From Acidobacteriota bacterium (GTDB lineage: Bacteria; Acidobacteriota; Terriglobia; Terriglobales; Acidobacteriaceae), in the NCBI GenBank assembly GCA_003225075.1, contig QIAP01000065.1, forward strand, positions 1 through 46,228: a stretch of DNA of 46,228 nt. Reading direction: 5' to 3'. Shown in pieces: positions 17,104 through 24,619 of the stretch. Numbering within the stretch: the first letter of the stretch is position 1; every line of letters starts with the position of its first letter. The position numbers were made by a program, and so were the translations under genes. The notes below the pieces were generated by a model. That model saw only the letters and a program-made list of their open reading frames with translations. It was not told the origin of the DNA and ran no database searches.

Positions 17104-17173
17104 AATAAGCTCACAAGTTCACCGCAGTAACAGGACCCACCGCCAGAAGCAAATTGGCTGGTGGTTTTTTTTT
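17091..17173 (+). terminator. Intrinsic terminator / candidate attenuator before lysC
   Basis: Stem 17137-17145 (CCACCGCCA) pairs with 17155-17164 (TGGC, one bulged T, GGTGG) around a 9-base loop. It is followed by nine T at 17165-17173, a strong intrinsic terminator. It ends only 33 bases before the lysC ATG, too close for a promoter in between, so lysC transcription probably reads through it. Just upstream, GGTGAA (17099-17104, overlapping the leader stop) can pair with TTCACC (17118-17123). GGCG/GTG at 17092-17102 can also pair partly with CACCGCC of the terminator stem. These are candidates for a pause hairpin and an antiterminator. The terminator itself is clear; the switching is inferred. 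Confidence 0.7.
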
Positions 17174-17206
17174 GCTTTGAGATTGCAAAGGAAAGTGGGC
17201 GGCGAT

Positions 17207-18661
17207 ATGAAGGAATTTTTGCAAGGCATCGAGCAGAAGTCGAGGAATGCGCCATCTGACGTTGTCGTGATGAAGTTTGGTGGCACGTCGGTGGAGAATG
17301 CAGCAGCCATCCGGCGGGTGGCGCAGATTGTACGCTCCCGGCTCGGAAGTAGGCCGGTGGTGGTCGTTAGTGCCTTGTCCAAGGTGACTGACCGCCTGTT
17401 GCTGATGGGCAAGGCTGCGGCGAGGGGAGATTTGGAAACCGCCATGCAGGTGCTGCAAGAGCTTCGCCAGCGCCACCAGGAAGTCGCTCTCGATCTCGTC
17501 CATGGAGCGGACCACGAGCGCGTGCAGCAGTCTCTGACTCTCGATTTTGAGATAGTTAGCGAACTCATTCGCGGAATTGCCGCAGTGGGGGAGTTCAGTC
17601 CACGCACGCAGGACTCCCTGCTGGGCTTTGGCGAGTGCCTTTCCAGCAAAATCGCCAGCGCTGCCTTCATTGAAAACGGTTTGAACGTCGCGCTAGTTGA
17701 TGCCCACGACTGCATCGTTACCGATACCGCTCACACCCAGGCCACCCCGCTGTGGGATCAGACCAATGAGCACTTGGCAAGGCTCCTTACGCCGTTGCTC
17801 GAGGCTGGCCAAATTCCACTGCTGGGTGGTTTTATTGGAGCAACTTGTGACGGCATTCCTACCACCCTTGGACGAGGCGGATCGGACTTTAGTGCGGCTA
17901 TCGTGGGAGCAGGTTTAAACGCGGAACGAATTGAAATCTGGACTGATGTCGACGGTATCATGACCAGTGATCCCAATGTCTGTCCTGATGCGCTGCGCAT
18001 CGAGCGGATGAGTTTTGCTGAGGCCGCCGAACTCGCCTATTTCGGAGCGAAGGTGCTACATCCGGCCACCCTGTTGCCCGCCATGAGGCAGAACATTCCC
18101 GTATACGTCCTGAACTCACGCAATCCGGATTGCGAAGGCACGGAGATCGTCGCTCAGTGCAACGGTGCTACGAGAGTTAAAGCTATCACGGTCAAGCGCG
18201 GCGTTGCTGTAGTGGACGTTGAGGCAGTGCGGCGGATGGAACCCGAGTTACTGCGGGAAATCTGCGAGATGTTAGGACGTCATCAATGCACCTTCGATCT
18301 GGTCTCCGCATCATGGAGCAGTGCCTCTTTGCTGGTCGGTTCGACCCTGGGCCTTCCGGCAGTTGCCGCGGAACTGAAAGGTCTGGCGAGCGTGAGATGG
18401 GAGAACCACAAGGCTCTGGTCTGCCTGGTCGGAGACAAGATTCGCCGACCGGAGATCGCCGGCCATGTTTTCAAAGCGATTTCCCATGTGGATGCCCGCA
18501 TGATCGGCCAAGGGGCGTCGGAACGGAACATCAGCTTTCTGGTCGATGAGTCCATCGCCGATGAATCGGTGCGGGTGCTGCATCAACTCTTCTTCTCAAG
18601 TGATGTCGCCGCCCGCGCAGCTTCAAAGGCTTTATGCCAGGCAGGCGAGGCTTGGCAATGA
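17207..18661 (+). CDS. lysC: Aspartate kinase
   Basis: Aspartokinase phosphorylates aspartate, the entry to Lys, Thr, Met and Ile synthesis. ATG 17207 gives 484 residues; AAGGAA lies upstream (an in-frame TTG at 17177 is less likely). The kinase domain (about 20-300) shows VVMKFGGTSVENAAAIRR, LLGFGECLSSKI, TLGRGGSDFSAAIVG and DVDGIMTSDPNVCPDA. Two C-terminal ACT modules follow (ITVKRGVAVVDVE and KALVCLVGDKIRR), which usually mediate feedback inhibition. Length and layout match monofunctional LysC of the E. coli type; there is no homoserine dehydrogenase domain. A terminator and a candidate Thr-rich leader lie directly upstream. The arg operon starts 231 bp downstream from its own promoter. 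Confidence 0.95.
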   Translation: MKEFLQGIEQKSRNAPSDVVVMKFGGTSVENAAAIRRVAQIVRSRLGSRPVVVVSALSKVTDRLLLMGKAAARGDLETAMQVLQELRQRHQEVALDLVHGADHERVQQSLTLDFEIVSELIRGIAAVGEFSPRTQDSLLGFGECLSSKIASAAFIENGLNVALVDAHDCIVTDTAHTQATPLWDQTNEHLARLLTPLLEAGQIPLLGGFIGATCDGIPTTLGRGGSDFSAAIVGAGLNAERIEIWTDVDGIMTSDPNVCPDALRIERMSFAEAAELAYFGAKVLHPATLLPAMRQNIPVYVLNSRNPDCEGTEIVAQCNGATRVKAITVKRGVAVVDVEAVRRMEPELLREICEMLGRHQCTFDLVSASWSSASLLVGSTLGLPAVAAELKGLASVRWENHKALVCLVGDKIRRPEIAGHVFKAISHVDARMIGQGASERNISFLVDESIADESVRVLHQLFFSSDVAARAASKALCQAGEAWQ

Positions 18662-18830
18662 TTATGTTCAGCGGGCTCAGTTAAAGAAAAGATCGGACTA
18701 ATATTTAGAATCTGCCGCCGTCTCCTTGAGACCGCACACGGCCTGCGTCCATACCTTCGTCCCGCGCGTGACTCCCAACCCGTCACCAGATGGCTCTCTT
18801 CATATCCTGCGTACCGCCCTAAATTGTTGC

Positions 18831-18858
18831 TTGACAGATCAGCGACGCAAGGTAATAT
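18831..18858 (+). promoter_or_regulatory. Sigma-70-type promoter of the arg operon
   Basis: A perfect -35 (TTGACA, 18831-18836) and a near-perfect -10 (TAATAT, 18853-18858) are separated by 16 bases. Transcription would start near 18865, inside the tandem ARG boxes and about 28 bases before the argR ATG. Repressor bound there would block initiation directly. The upstream part of this gap (18662-18830) shows nothing recognised. Confidence 0.8.
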
Positions 18859-18893
18859 GAATAATTATGCTTATCAATGAATACAAATTCATA
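18856..18893 (+). promoter_or_regulatory. Tandem ARG boxes (ArgR operator)
   Basis: Box 2 holds TGAATACAAATTCA (18878-18891), a perfect match to the ARG palindrome TGAAT-N4-ATTCA. Box 1 (core 18858-18871, TGAATAATTATGCT) has an intact left half and a degenerate right half. The 18-bp boxes are 18856-18873 and 18876-18893, separated by 2 bp. To my recollection that is the spacing of the E. coli argR operator, while most E. coli arg operators use 3 bp. The boxes cover the -10, the probable start site and the first base of argR, so arginine-bound ArgR hexamer should repress the whole operon and itself. Confidence 0.85.
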
Positions 18894-19333
18894 TGAGCAA
18901 ACCTGCCAGACAGAAAGCAATTCTCGAACTAGTTCGACAGGGGCCAGTTGCCAGTCAGGACGATCTGCAAAAGGATTTAGGAAGGCGCGGGTTCAGGGTA
19001 GGGCAGGCTACGCTCTCACGCGACATTCACGATCTAGGTCTGGTTAAGACCTCGCGAGGTTACGCGCTGTCCTCGGGAGAAAGCTCGGAACCGACACTGC
19101 CCTCGGTTGCGCGATTGGTTGGGGAATTCGTGCTCAACGTTCGGCCGGCGCAAAATTTGCTGGTTGTGAAGACCACGGTGGGGAGTGCCCAGCCAGTCGC
19201 CGCCGCGCTCGATGGAGAATCTTGGAAGGAGGTCGTCGGCACCATTGCAGGCGACGATGCCGTCCTAATCGTTTCTCCAGACAAGAAGTCAGCTAAAAGA
19301 CTCGCGGTCCGCATTCAGGAGATGCTTGGCTAA
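18893..19333 (+). CDS. argR: Arginine repressor
   Basis: The 146-residue product has the usual ArgR length. The N-terminal winged helix (residues about 1-70) contains SQDDLQKDLGRRGFRVGQATLSRDIHDLGLVK, the DNA-recognition region. The C-terminal hexamerisation and arginine-binding domain has VVKTTVGSAQPVAAALD and the arginine-contact GTIAGDDAVLIV. As first gene of the operon, behind tandem ARG boxes, it is autoregulated with the biosynthetic genes. Its TAA overlaps the argC ATG by one base, so translation is coupled. ArgR heading a complete arg operon is a compact arrangement. Confidence 0.96.
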   Translation: MSKPARQKAILELVRQGPVASQDDLQKDLGRRGFRVGQATLSRDIHDLGLVKTSRGYALSSGESSEPTLPSVARLVGEFVLNVRPAQNLLVVKTTVGSAQPVAAALDGESWKEVVGTIAGDDAVLIVSPDKKSAKRLAVRIQEMLG

Positions 19334-20376
19334 TGCCGGCCAAACTAAAAACTGCGATTTTAGGCGCGACCGGCTACAGCGGCTGTGAGCTTACGCGGCT
19401 TCTCCTGCGCCACCCGCGGGTCGGTAAGCCGCTGCTTCTGAGGCGCCAGAGCGATTCTGACGCACCCATCGACTTGGCCGAAGTGTTCCCGTCTCTGTCA
19501 GGAAATGGCGGTTATCCCTTGCAGCCTTTTTCGTGGTCGACGCTGCATGCCGAAGGTGTGGACCTACTTTTTCTGGCAACTCCTCACGAGACTTCTCGCG
19601 CGCTTGTACCTGAGGCTGCCGCTCGCGGGTTGCGTGTCGTCGATCTCAGCGGGGCCTGGCGTTTGAAGCAAGCGAAACACCGTGCCGTCTATGGCTTCCA
19701 CGACAATGGCTCACACTCATCCGAACTTGCTGACAAAGTCATATACGGTCTTCCAGAGCTCAACGGAAGTGCAATCTCAAGTGCCACACTGGTGGCGAAC
19801 CCCGGCTGTTACGCAACTTCGGTTATCTTGGCGCTGGCGCCGCTCCTGTTGGCGGGTGTAGTGGATCGCAATCGCGGGATTGTTTCCGATTCCAAATCGG
19901 GAGTCTCGGGAGCGGGCAAAGAAGCAAACTCGCGGACCCACTTCGTTTCAGTTGCCAATAACTTTTCTGTCTATTCGGTCTTCGGACATCGTCATGTGGG
20001 AGAGATCCTGGAGCAACTCAACCTCGACTCCTGCGAATTGATCTTCACTCCACATTTACTGCCCATTCCCCGAGGCATTCTGTCTACGATTTACGTCCAT
20101 CTGTCTAAATCCATGACTGGTGCCGAGGTGGAAACCTGCTTTCGCGACTTCTATGGGAACCGGCCGTGGGTGCGGATTTTTCCTCCATCGCGTCTGCCGC
20201 AAATCCAGTTCGCTTTGCTAACCAACTACTGCGATATCGGATTTTGCGTAGCGGATGATGGGCGCCGGCTTGTGCTGGTTTCATGTCTGGACAATCTGCT
20301 TAAGGGTGCGGCTGGACAGGCAGTTCAGAACATGAACCTTATGTGTGGATGGAATGAGAGAGAGGGCCTGAATTGA
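19333..20376 (+). CDS. argC: N-acetyl-gamma-glutamyl-phosphate reductase
   Basis: ArgC reduces N-acetylglutamyl phosphate to the semialdehyde with NADPH, the third step of arginine synthesis. This 347-residue type I form has the Rossmann start KTAILGATGYSGCELTRLLLRHP, the catalytic Cys159 in NPGCYATSVILAL, KSGVSGAGKEANSRTHF and FTPHLLPIPRGILSTIYV. Its end (NLLKGAAGQAVQNMNLM) is typical. The start overlaps the argR stop and the end overlaps the TTG start of argB by 4 bases. Nothing is abnormal. Confidence 0.96.
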   Translation: MPAKLKTAILGATGYSGCELTRLLLRHPRVGKPLLLRRQSDSDAPIDLAEVFPSLSGNGGYPLQPFSWSTLHAEGVDLLFLATPHETSRALVPEAAARGLRVVDLSGAWRLKQAKHRAVYGFHDNGSHSSELADKVIYGLPELNGSAISSATLVANPGCYATSVILALAPLLLAGVVDRNRGIVSDSKSGVSGAGKEANSRTHFVSVANNFSVYSVFGHRHVGEILEQLNLDSCELIFTPHLLPIPRGILSTIYVHLSKSMTGAEVETCFRDFYGNRPWVRIFPPSRLPQIQFALLTNYCDIGFCVADDGRRLVLVSCLDNLLKGAAGQAVQNMNLMCGWNEREGLN

Positions 20377-21158
20377 AAGTGGTGATCAAGATCGGAGGGG
20401 CCGCCCTTGAGGATAGATCGGTGCTGCAGAAGTGTGCCCGCGCGGTAGTTCAACTCGCGCAGGATTGTCACCGCGTGGCCGTCGTTCATGGTGGAGGCAT
20501 CGCTTTGACTCGCACCTTGGGGCAGATGGGAAAGAAGACTAACTTCGTGAATGGCCTGCGTGTCACCGATGCTGAAACCCGGGATGTGGCGCTGATGGTG
20601 CTCGCTGGCATCGTGAACAAGAATGTAGTGGCAGCGATTACTGCGGCAGGTCAACCGGCCATCGGATTGTGTGGCGGTGACGGGGCTGCTTTTCGCGCAC
20701 GTAAGAAACAGAGTGAAGGACTCGACTTGGGTTATGTGGGAGAAATCTGTTCGGTTGAGCCACGGTGGCTCGAAGCCATTTGGGCGCAGGGTGGTATTCC
20801 AGTTATCTCCAGCGTCGCGTTGGGCTCGGACGGAGAGTATTACAACATCAACGCTGATCAGATGGCGGCAGCATGCGCGGTCGCATCGCAGGCGAATGCA
20901 CTGATTTTTCTCACCGACGTCCCAGGAGTGAAGAATGCAGATGGCTCCGTCATGCCTTGGCTGGACTTGAAGCAAGTAGCTGCGTTGATCACGGAGTCCG
21001 TAATTGCCGGGGGGATGCTGCCTAAACTCGAAGCTTGCGGTCACGCCCTAAAACGCGGAGTAGGAAGAGTGCGCATCCTGCCTGCTGCGCAAGCGCAGGT
21101 CTTGCCACAGTTTTATTTCTCCAAGATCGAGTTTGGCACGGAGGTTATGGCGCTATGA
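20373..21158 (+). CDS. argB: Acetylglutamate kinase
   Basis: ArgB phosphorylates N-acetylglutamate, the second step of arginine synthesis. The 261 residues include VVIKIGGAALED, VVHGGGIALTRTLGQMG, FVNGLRVTDAETRDVALMVL and NINADQMAAACAVA, followed by LIFLTDVPGVKN. It is short and lacks the N-terminal helix of arginine-inhibited hexameric forms, so it is probably insensitive to arginine (inferred from length). The start is TTG 20373, overlapping the argC stop as TTGA; GTG codons at 20379 and 20382 are alternatives. Its TGA overlaps the argD ATG (ATGA). Confidence 0.95.
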   Translation: MKVVIKIGGAALEDRSVLQKCARAVVQLAQDCHRVAVVHGGGIALTRTLGQMGKKTNFVNGLRVTDAETRDVALMVLAGIVNKNVVAAITAAGQPAIGLCGGDGAAFRARKKQSEGLDLGYVGEICSVEPRWLEAIWAQGGIPVISSVALGSDGEYYNINADQMAAACAVASQANALIFLTDVPGVKNADGSVMPWLDLKQVAALITESVIAGGMLPKLEACGHALKRGVGRVRILPAAQAQVLPQFYFSKIEFGTEVMAL

Positions 21159-22414
21159 GTCTCGCTGCGGTCAAACGCTCGGAAGCGGCGCTCCTGCTCC
21201 CCACATATGAACGGCAACCAGTTCTATTTACTCGCGGGCGCGGTGTGTACCTCTGGGATTCGACCGGTAAAAAGTATCTCGATTTCCTGAGCGGCATCGG
21301 GGTCAATGCGCTGGGACACGGCCATCCCGCGATACGGGCAGCTCTACGTGGCCAAGCCAGCCGTCTTGTCCACGTCTCCAATCTTTTCTTTCATGAATAT
21401 CAAGCGCAACTGGCAGCGCGTCTGACCAAGATGTCCGGTCTGGATCGTGCATTTTTTTGCAATAGCGGCACGGAGGCGTGGGAAGGGGCATTGAAGCTTG
21501 CCCGTGCGTACGCGCATGGCCAGAATCACAACGGGCACAAGGCTAAATGGCGCATGTTGGCGCTTGAAAACTCCTTTCATGGCCGAACTTTTGGTGCGCT
21601 TGCTACCACAGGACACGCCAAGTATCGGCATCCGTTTGTGCCATTGATGCCTGGGGTGAGTTTTGTCGCTCTGAACGACGTACAGGATCTTAAGCGGCAG
21701 TTCGATTCCAGTGTCTGCGCCATATGCGTGGAGGTCATTCAGGGCGAGGGTGGAATCCAGCCGATCACTTCCGAGTTCTTGCAGCTCGCACGTGATTTAA
21801 CTGAACGATCCGGCGCGGTGCTCATTGCCGATGAGATCCAATGTGGCTTAGGGCGTACCGGGCGTCATTTCGCATACCAGCATTACGGTATTCAACCTGA
21901 CATCGTCACCGTGGCCAAGCCGCTGGCGGCTGGTCTGCCGCTGGGAGCAATCCTCACCAACAATCGCGTGGCTGGTTGCATGCAGCCCGGCCTGCACGGC
22001 ACTACGTTTGGCGGAGGCCCACTGGCGTGTGCGGTCGCCATTGAATTCATTGAGCAGCTCGAAGGCATTTTGGGAAACGTGCGGAGGATCGGAGAATACT
22101 TCTGGGCTCAGCTTGAAAGACTGGCTGCCAGGCACCCGTGCATCCGCGAAGTTCGCGGTCTTGGCTTGATGCTAGGGATTGAACTGGACTCGTCCGAAGT
22201 CGCGAAGACAGTCGTCCTTCAGTTGCTGCGCAGCGGGATCATCATCAACCGCACCCACGAAACGGTCCTACGTTTTCTGCCTCCCTACATTATTCAGAAG
22301 AAACACGTGGACATAGTGATCCGCGCCCTCGACTCCGCTCTGCTGGCAACGGCGCCAAAAGCGTTGGGGGGGGCGACGAACCGTCGCGCGTTCATCCACA
22401 GGAGCAAAGTATGA
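21155..22414 (+). CDS. argD: Acetylornithine aminotransferase
   Basis: ArgD is a class III PLP transaminase that converts N-acetylglutamate semialdehyde to N-acetylornithine. I set the start at ATG 21155 (MSLAAVKRSEAALLLPTYER), giving 419 residues; the in-frame region back to 21035 is antisense-like filler inside argB. Signatures are FFCNSGTEAWEGALKLARAY, NSFHGRTFGALATTGH, LIADEIQCGLGRTG and the PLP lysine K255 in VTVAKPLAAGLPLGA. The start overlaps the argB stop and the end overlaps the argF start. The last 20 or so residues (GGATNRRAFIHRSKV) extend a little beyond the usual end. Confidence 0.96.
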   Translation: MSLAAVKRSEAALLLPTYERQPVLFTRGRGVYLWDSTGKKYLDFLSGIGVNALGHGHPAIRAALRGQASRLVHVSNLFFHEYQAQLAARLTKMSGLDRAFFCNSGTEAWEGALKLARAYAHGQNHNGHKAKWRMLALENSFHGRTFGALATTGHAKYRHPFVPLMPGVSFVALNDVQDLKRQFDSSVCAICVEVIQGEGGIQPITSEFLQLARDLTERSGAVLIADEIQCGLGRTGRHFAYQHYGIQPDIVTVAKPLAAGLPLGAILTNNRVAGCMQPGLHGTTFGGGPLACAVAIEFIEQLEGILGNVRRIGEYFWAQLERLAARHPCIREVRGLGLMLGIELDSSEVAKTVVLQLLRSGIIINRTHETVLRFLPPYIIQKKHVDIVIRALDSALLATAPKALGGATNRRAFIHRSKV

Positions 22415-23421
22415 GTAGTCAATCTCTTCACACCTCTCAGGCCGTGAGCGCCCCGGAAAAAGAATTCTGGTGCCGCGACTTGGTTTCGATTTGCGACCTT
22501 AGTCCGCAGGAGTTGAAGGCCGTGATGGATCTTGCCGGCCTGATGAAAGCACGTCCCTGGGACTTTCGAGGTGCGCTGGCGGGCAAACAGATGGCGATGT
22601 TTTTTGAAAAGCCCTCCTTACGAACACGTCTGACTTTCGAGGCTGGCATGGCCAGCTTGGGCGGCGTCTCGTTCTTCGTGGACCAGACTCAAAGCCGCAT
22701 TGACGCGCGCGAGAGCCTTAGCGACATTGCACGCAACCTGGAGCGCTGGGTGGATGTCGTTGTGCTGCGCACCTTCGACCATTCCACGGTTGCGACCATG
22801 GCAGAGCATGCATGTATCCCGGTGATCAACGCTCTCAGCGAACTCGAGCATCCGTGCCAGGCGCTGGCGGACTACTTCACCTTGCAGGAAAGGTTTGGAG
22901 ATCTGCGGAATATTCGCCTCGCATTCGTAGGCGATGGTAATAACGTGGCGCATTCACTATTGCTTGCCTGCGCCTGCCTGGGCTCCTCAATTCGAATTGC
23001 GACGCCGCCAGGGTATGAACCGAGCGCGCGAGTCATTGCGGATGCCCAAGTGATTGCGCATGAGACCGGCGCCATTGTTGAAGTATGTTCGGACCCATAT
23101 ACGGCGGTTTCCGGCGCTGACGCTGTGTACACGGATGTGTGGACCAGCATGGGCCAAGAGCATGAGGCTGCGTCGCGCGCGAGCGTTTTCGAACCCTACC
23201 AGGTAAATCAAGAGTTGATGAGTGAAGCCGCGCCCAATGCCGTATTCATGCATTGTTTACCCGCTCACCGCGGCCAGGAAGTCACAGATAGTGTGATCGA
23301 CTCCTCGCGCTCGATCGTTTTCGACCAGGCGGAGGGCCGTATGCATGTACAGAAAGCCATTCTCTTACTATTGCTGGGCGGCGGAATGAACCGATTGCCT
23401 ATTAGGAGCGTCCATGCCTGA
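22411..23421 (+). CDS. argF: Ornithine carbamoyltransferase
   Basis: The product transfers carbamoyl from carbamoyl phosphate to ornithine to make citrulline. The 336 residues show the carbamoyl-phosphate loop FFEKPSLRTRLTFEAGM (SLRTR in place of the common STRTR), HPCQALADYFTLQE, and the ornithine-site HCLPAHRGQEV. HPCQ, not HPTQ, argues for ordinary OTCase over N-acetylornithine carbamoyltransferase. AGGAG lies 6 bases before the ATG. It overlaps argD by 4 and argG by 8 bases. If OTCase is right, a deacetylase (ArgE or ArgJ) must exist elsewhere in the genome. Confidence 0.94.
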   Translation: MSSQSLHTSQAVSAPEKEFWCRDLVSICDLSPQELKAVMDLAGLMKARPWDFRGALAGKQMAMFFEKPSLRTRLTFEAGMASLGGVSFFVDQTQSRIDARESLSDIARNLERWVDVVVLRTFDHSTVATMAEHACIPVINALSELEHPCQALADYFTLQERFGDLRNIRLAFVGDGNNVAHSLLLACACLGSSIRIATPPGYEPSARVIADAQVIAHETGAIVEVCSDPYTAVSGADAVYTDVWTSMGQEHEAASRASVFEPYQVNQELMSEAAPNAVFMHCLPAHRGQEVTDSVIDSSRSIVFDQAEGRMHVQKAILLLLLGGGMNRLPIRSVHA

Positions 23422-24619
23422 AAAAGTGGTGCTTGCCTACTCGGGTGGGTTGGATACCTCGATCATTATTCCCTGGCTGAGGGAAAACTATTCCTACGAT
23501 GTAATTGCCATGGTCGGCGACGTCGGTCAGGGCGATGATCTTGATGCCGTTGTGAATAAAGCGTACGCCACCGGCGCCAGCAAAGTTGTGGTGGAGGATC
23601 TGCGCAGGGAATTTCTTACCACGTACGTGTTCCCTGCTTTGAAAGCCGGTGCGGTCTACGAACACAAATATCTACTGGGAACTTCGCTGGCGCGTCCGGT
23701 AATCGCCATGCATCAAGTGGAAGTTGCCTTTCGCGAGGGGGCCACTGCGCTAGCTCACGGGTGCACGGGAAAAGGCAACGACCAGGTCCGGTTTGAACTG
23801 GCCTATCAGGCTCTGGCCCCAGAACTCAGGATCATCGCGCCATGGCGTGAATGGAATTTGAAATCTCGGGAGGACTGTCTCGACTACGCCGAACAACACG
23901 CGATCCCAGTCGAAGCCAGCCGCCAGAAGATCCACAGTCGCGATCGCAATTTGTGGCACGTCAGCCACGAAGGAGGCGAACTGGAAGATGCGGCCAATAC
24001 GCCGTTCCTCAGCACCTGGCAAATTACGCGCTCTCCACAAGAAGCCCCCGACCACGAGGAGCACGTTGAAATCGGCTTCGACAAAGGGGTGCCAATCTCC
24101 GTCAACGGCATAAGGCTCGACGCAGTTTCGCTGGTGGAGCTGCTCAATGAAATCGGTGGTCGAAATGCCATTGGACGGGTCGACCTGGTGGAGAACCGTT
24201 TTGTAGGGATAAAGTCACGCGGCTGCTACGAAACTCCGGGCGGCACATTGTTGCTCGCGGCTCAGCGAGAGCTTGAAGCACTATGCCTGGACCGTGATCT
24301 GATGCACTTCAAACAGCACATCGCCCTGAAATATGCAGAGCTGGTGTACTTCGGTCTGTGGTTCACACCGCTGCGCGAGGCTTTGGACGCTTTCGTGGAA
24401 AATACGCAAGAAAATGTATCCGGGGCGGTAACCCTCTCCCTCTACAAGGGAAACGTTAGCGTGGTGAGCCGCCGTTCTGAATGCTCGCTGTATCGTACCG
24501 ACCTCGCTGCTTTTACGATGGGAGACAACTATAACCAGAAAGATGCGGAAGGATTCATCCGTATCCTCGGATTGCCCTCACGCTCCCGCGCGCAGTCGCG
24601 CATGGAGGTCGCAAAATGA
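23414..24619 (+). CDS. argG: Argininosuccinate synthase
   Basis: ArgG joins citrulline and aspartate using ATP. The 401 residues match the family. The ATP pyrophosphatase P-loop is VVLAYSGGLDTSIIIPWL at the N-terminus. Further signatures are AHGCTGKGNDQVRFELAY, the RAPWRE-type IIAPWREWNLKSRED, and the C-terminal VTLSLYKGNVSVVSRRS with YNQKDAEGFI. AGGAG precedes the ATG by about 5 bases within the end of argF. It overlaps argH by 4 bases (ATGA). No anomalies. Confidence 0.96.
   Translation: MPEKVVLAYSGGLDTSIIIPWLRENYSYDVIAMVGDVGQGDDLDAVVNKAYATGASKVVVEDLRREFLTTYVFPALKAGAVYEHKYLLGTSLARPVIAMHQVEVAFREGATALAHGCTGKGNDQVRFELAYQALAPELRIIAPWREWNLKSREDCLDYAEQHAIPVEASRQKIHSRDRNLWHVSHEGGELEDAANTPFLSTWQITRSPQEAPDHEEHVEIGFDKGVPISVNGIRLDAVSLVELLNEIGGRNAIGRVDLVENRFVGIKSRGCYETPGGTLLLAAQRELEALCLDRDLMHFKQHIALKYAELVYFGLWFTPLREALDAFVENTQENVSGAVTLSLYKGNVSVVSRRSECSLYRTDLAAFTMGDNYNQKDAEGFIRILGLPSRSRAQSRMEVAK

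Noticed and set aside
16598-17206. Lysine riboswitch upstream of lysC
   Set aside because: The conserved L-box core and five-helix layout could not be found; the Thr-rich leader plus terminator explains the region better.
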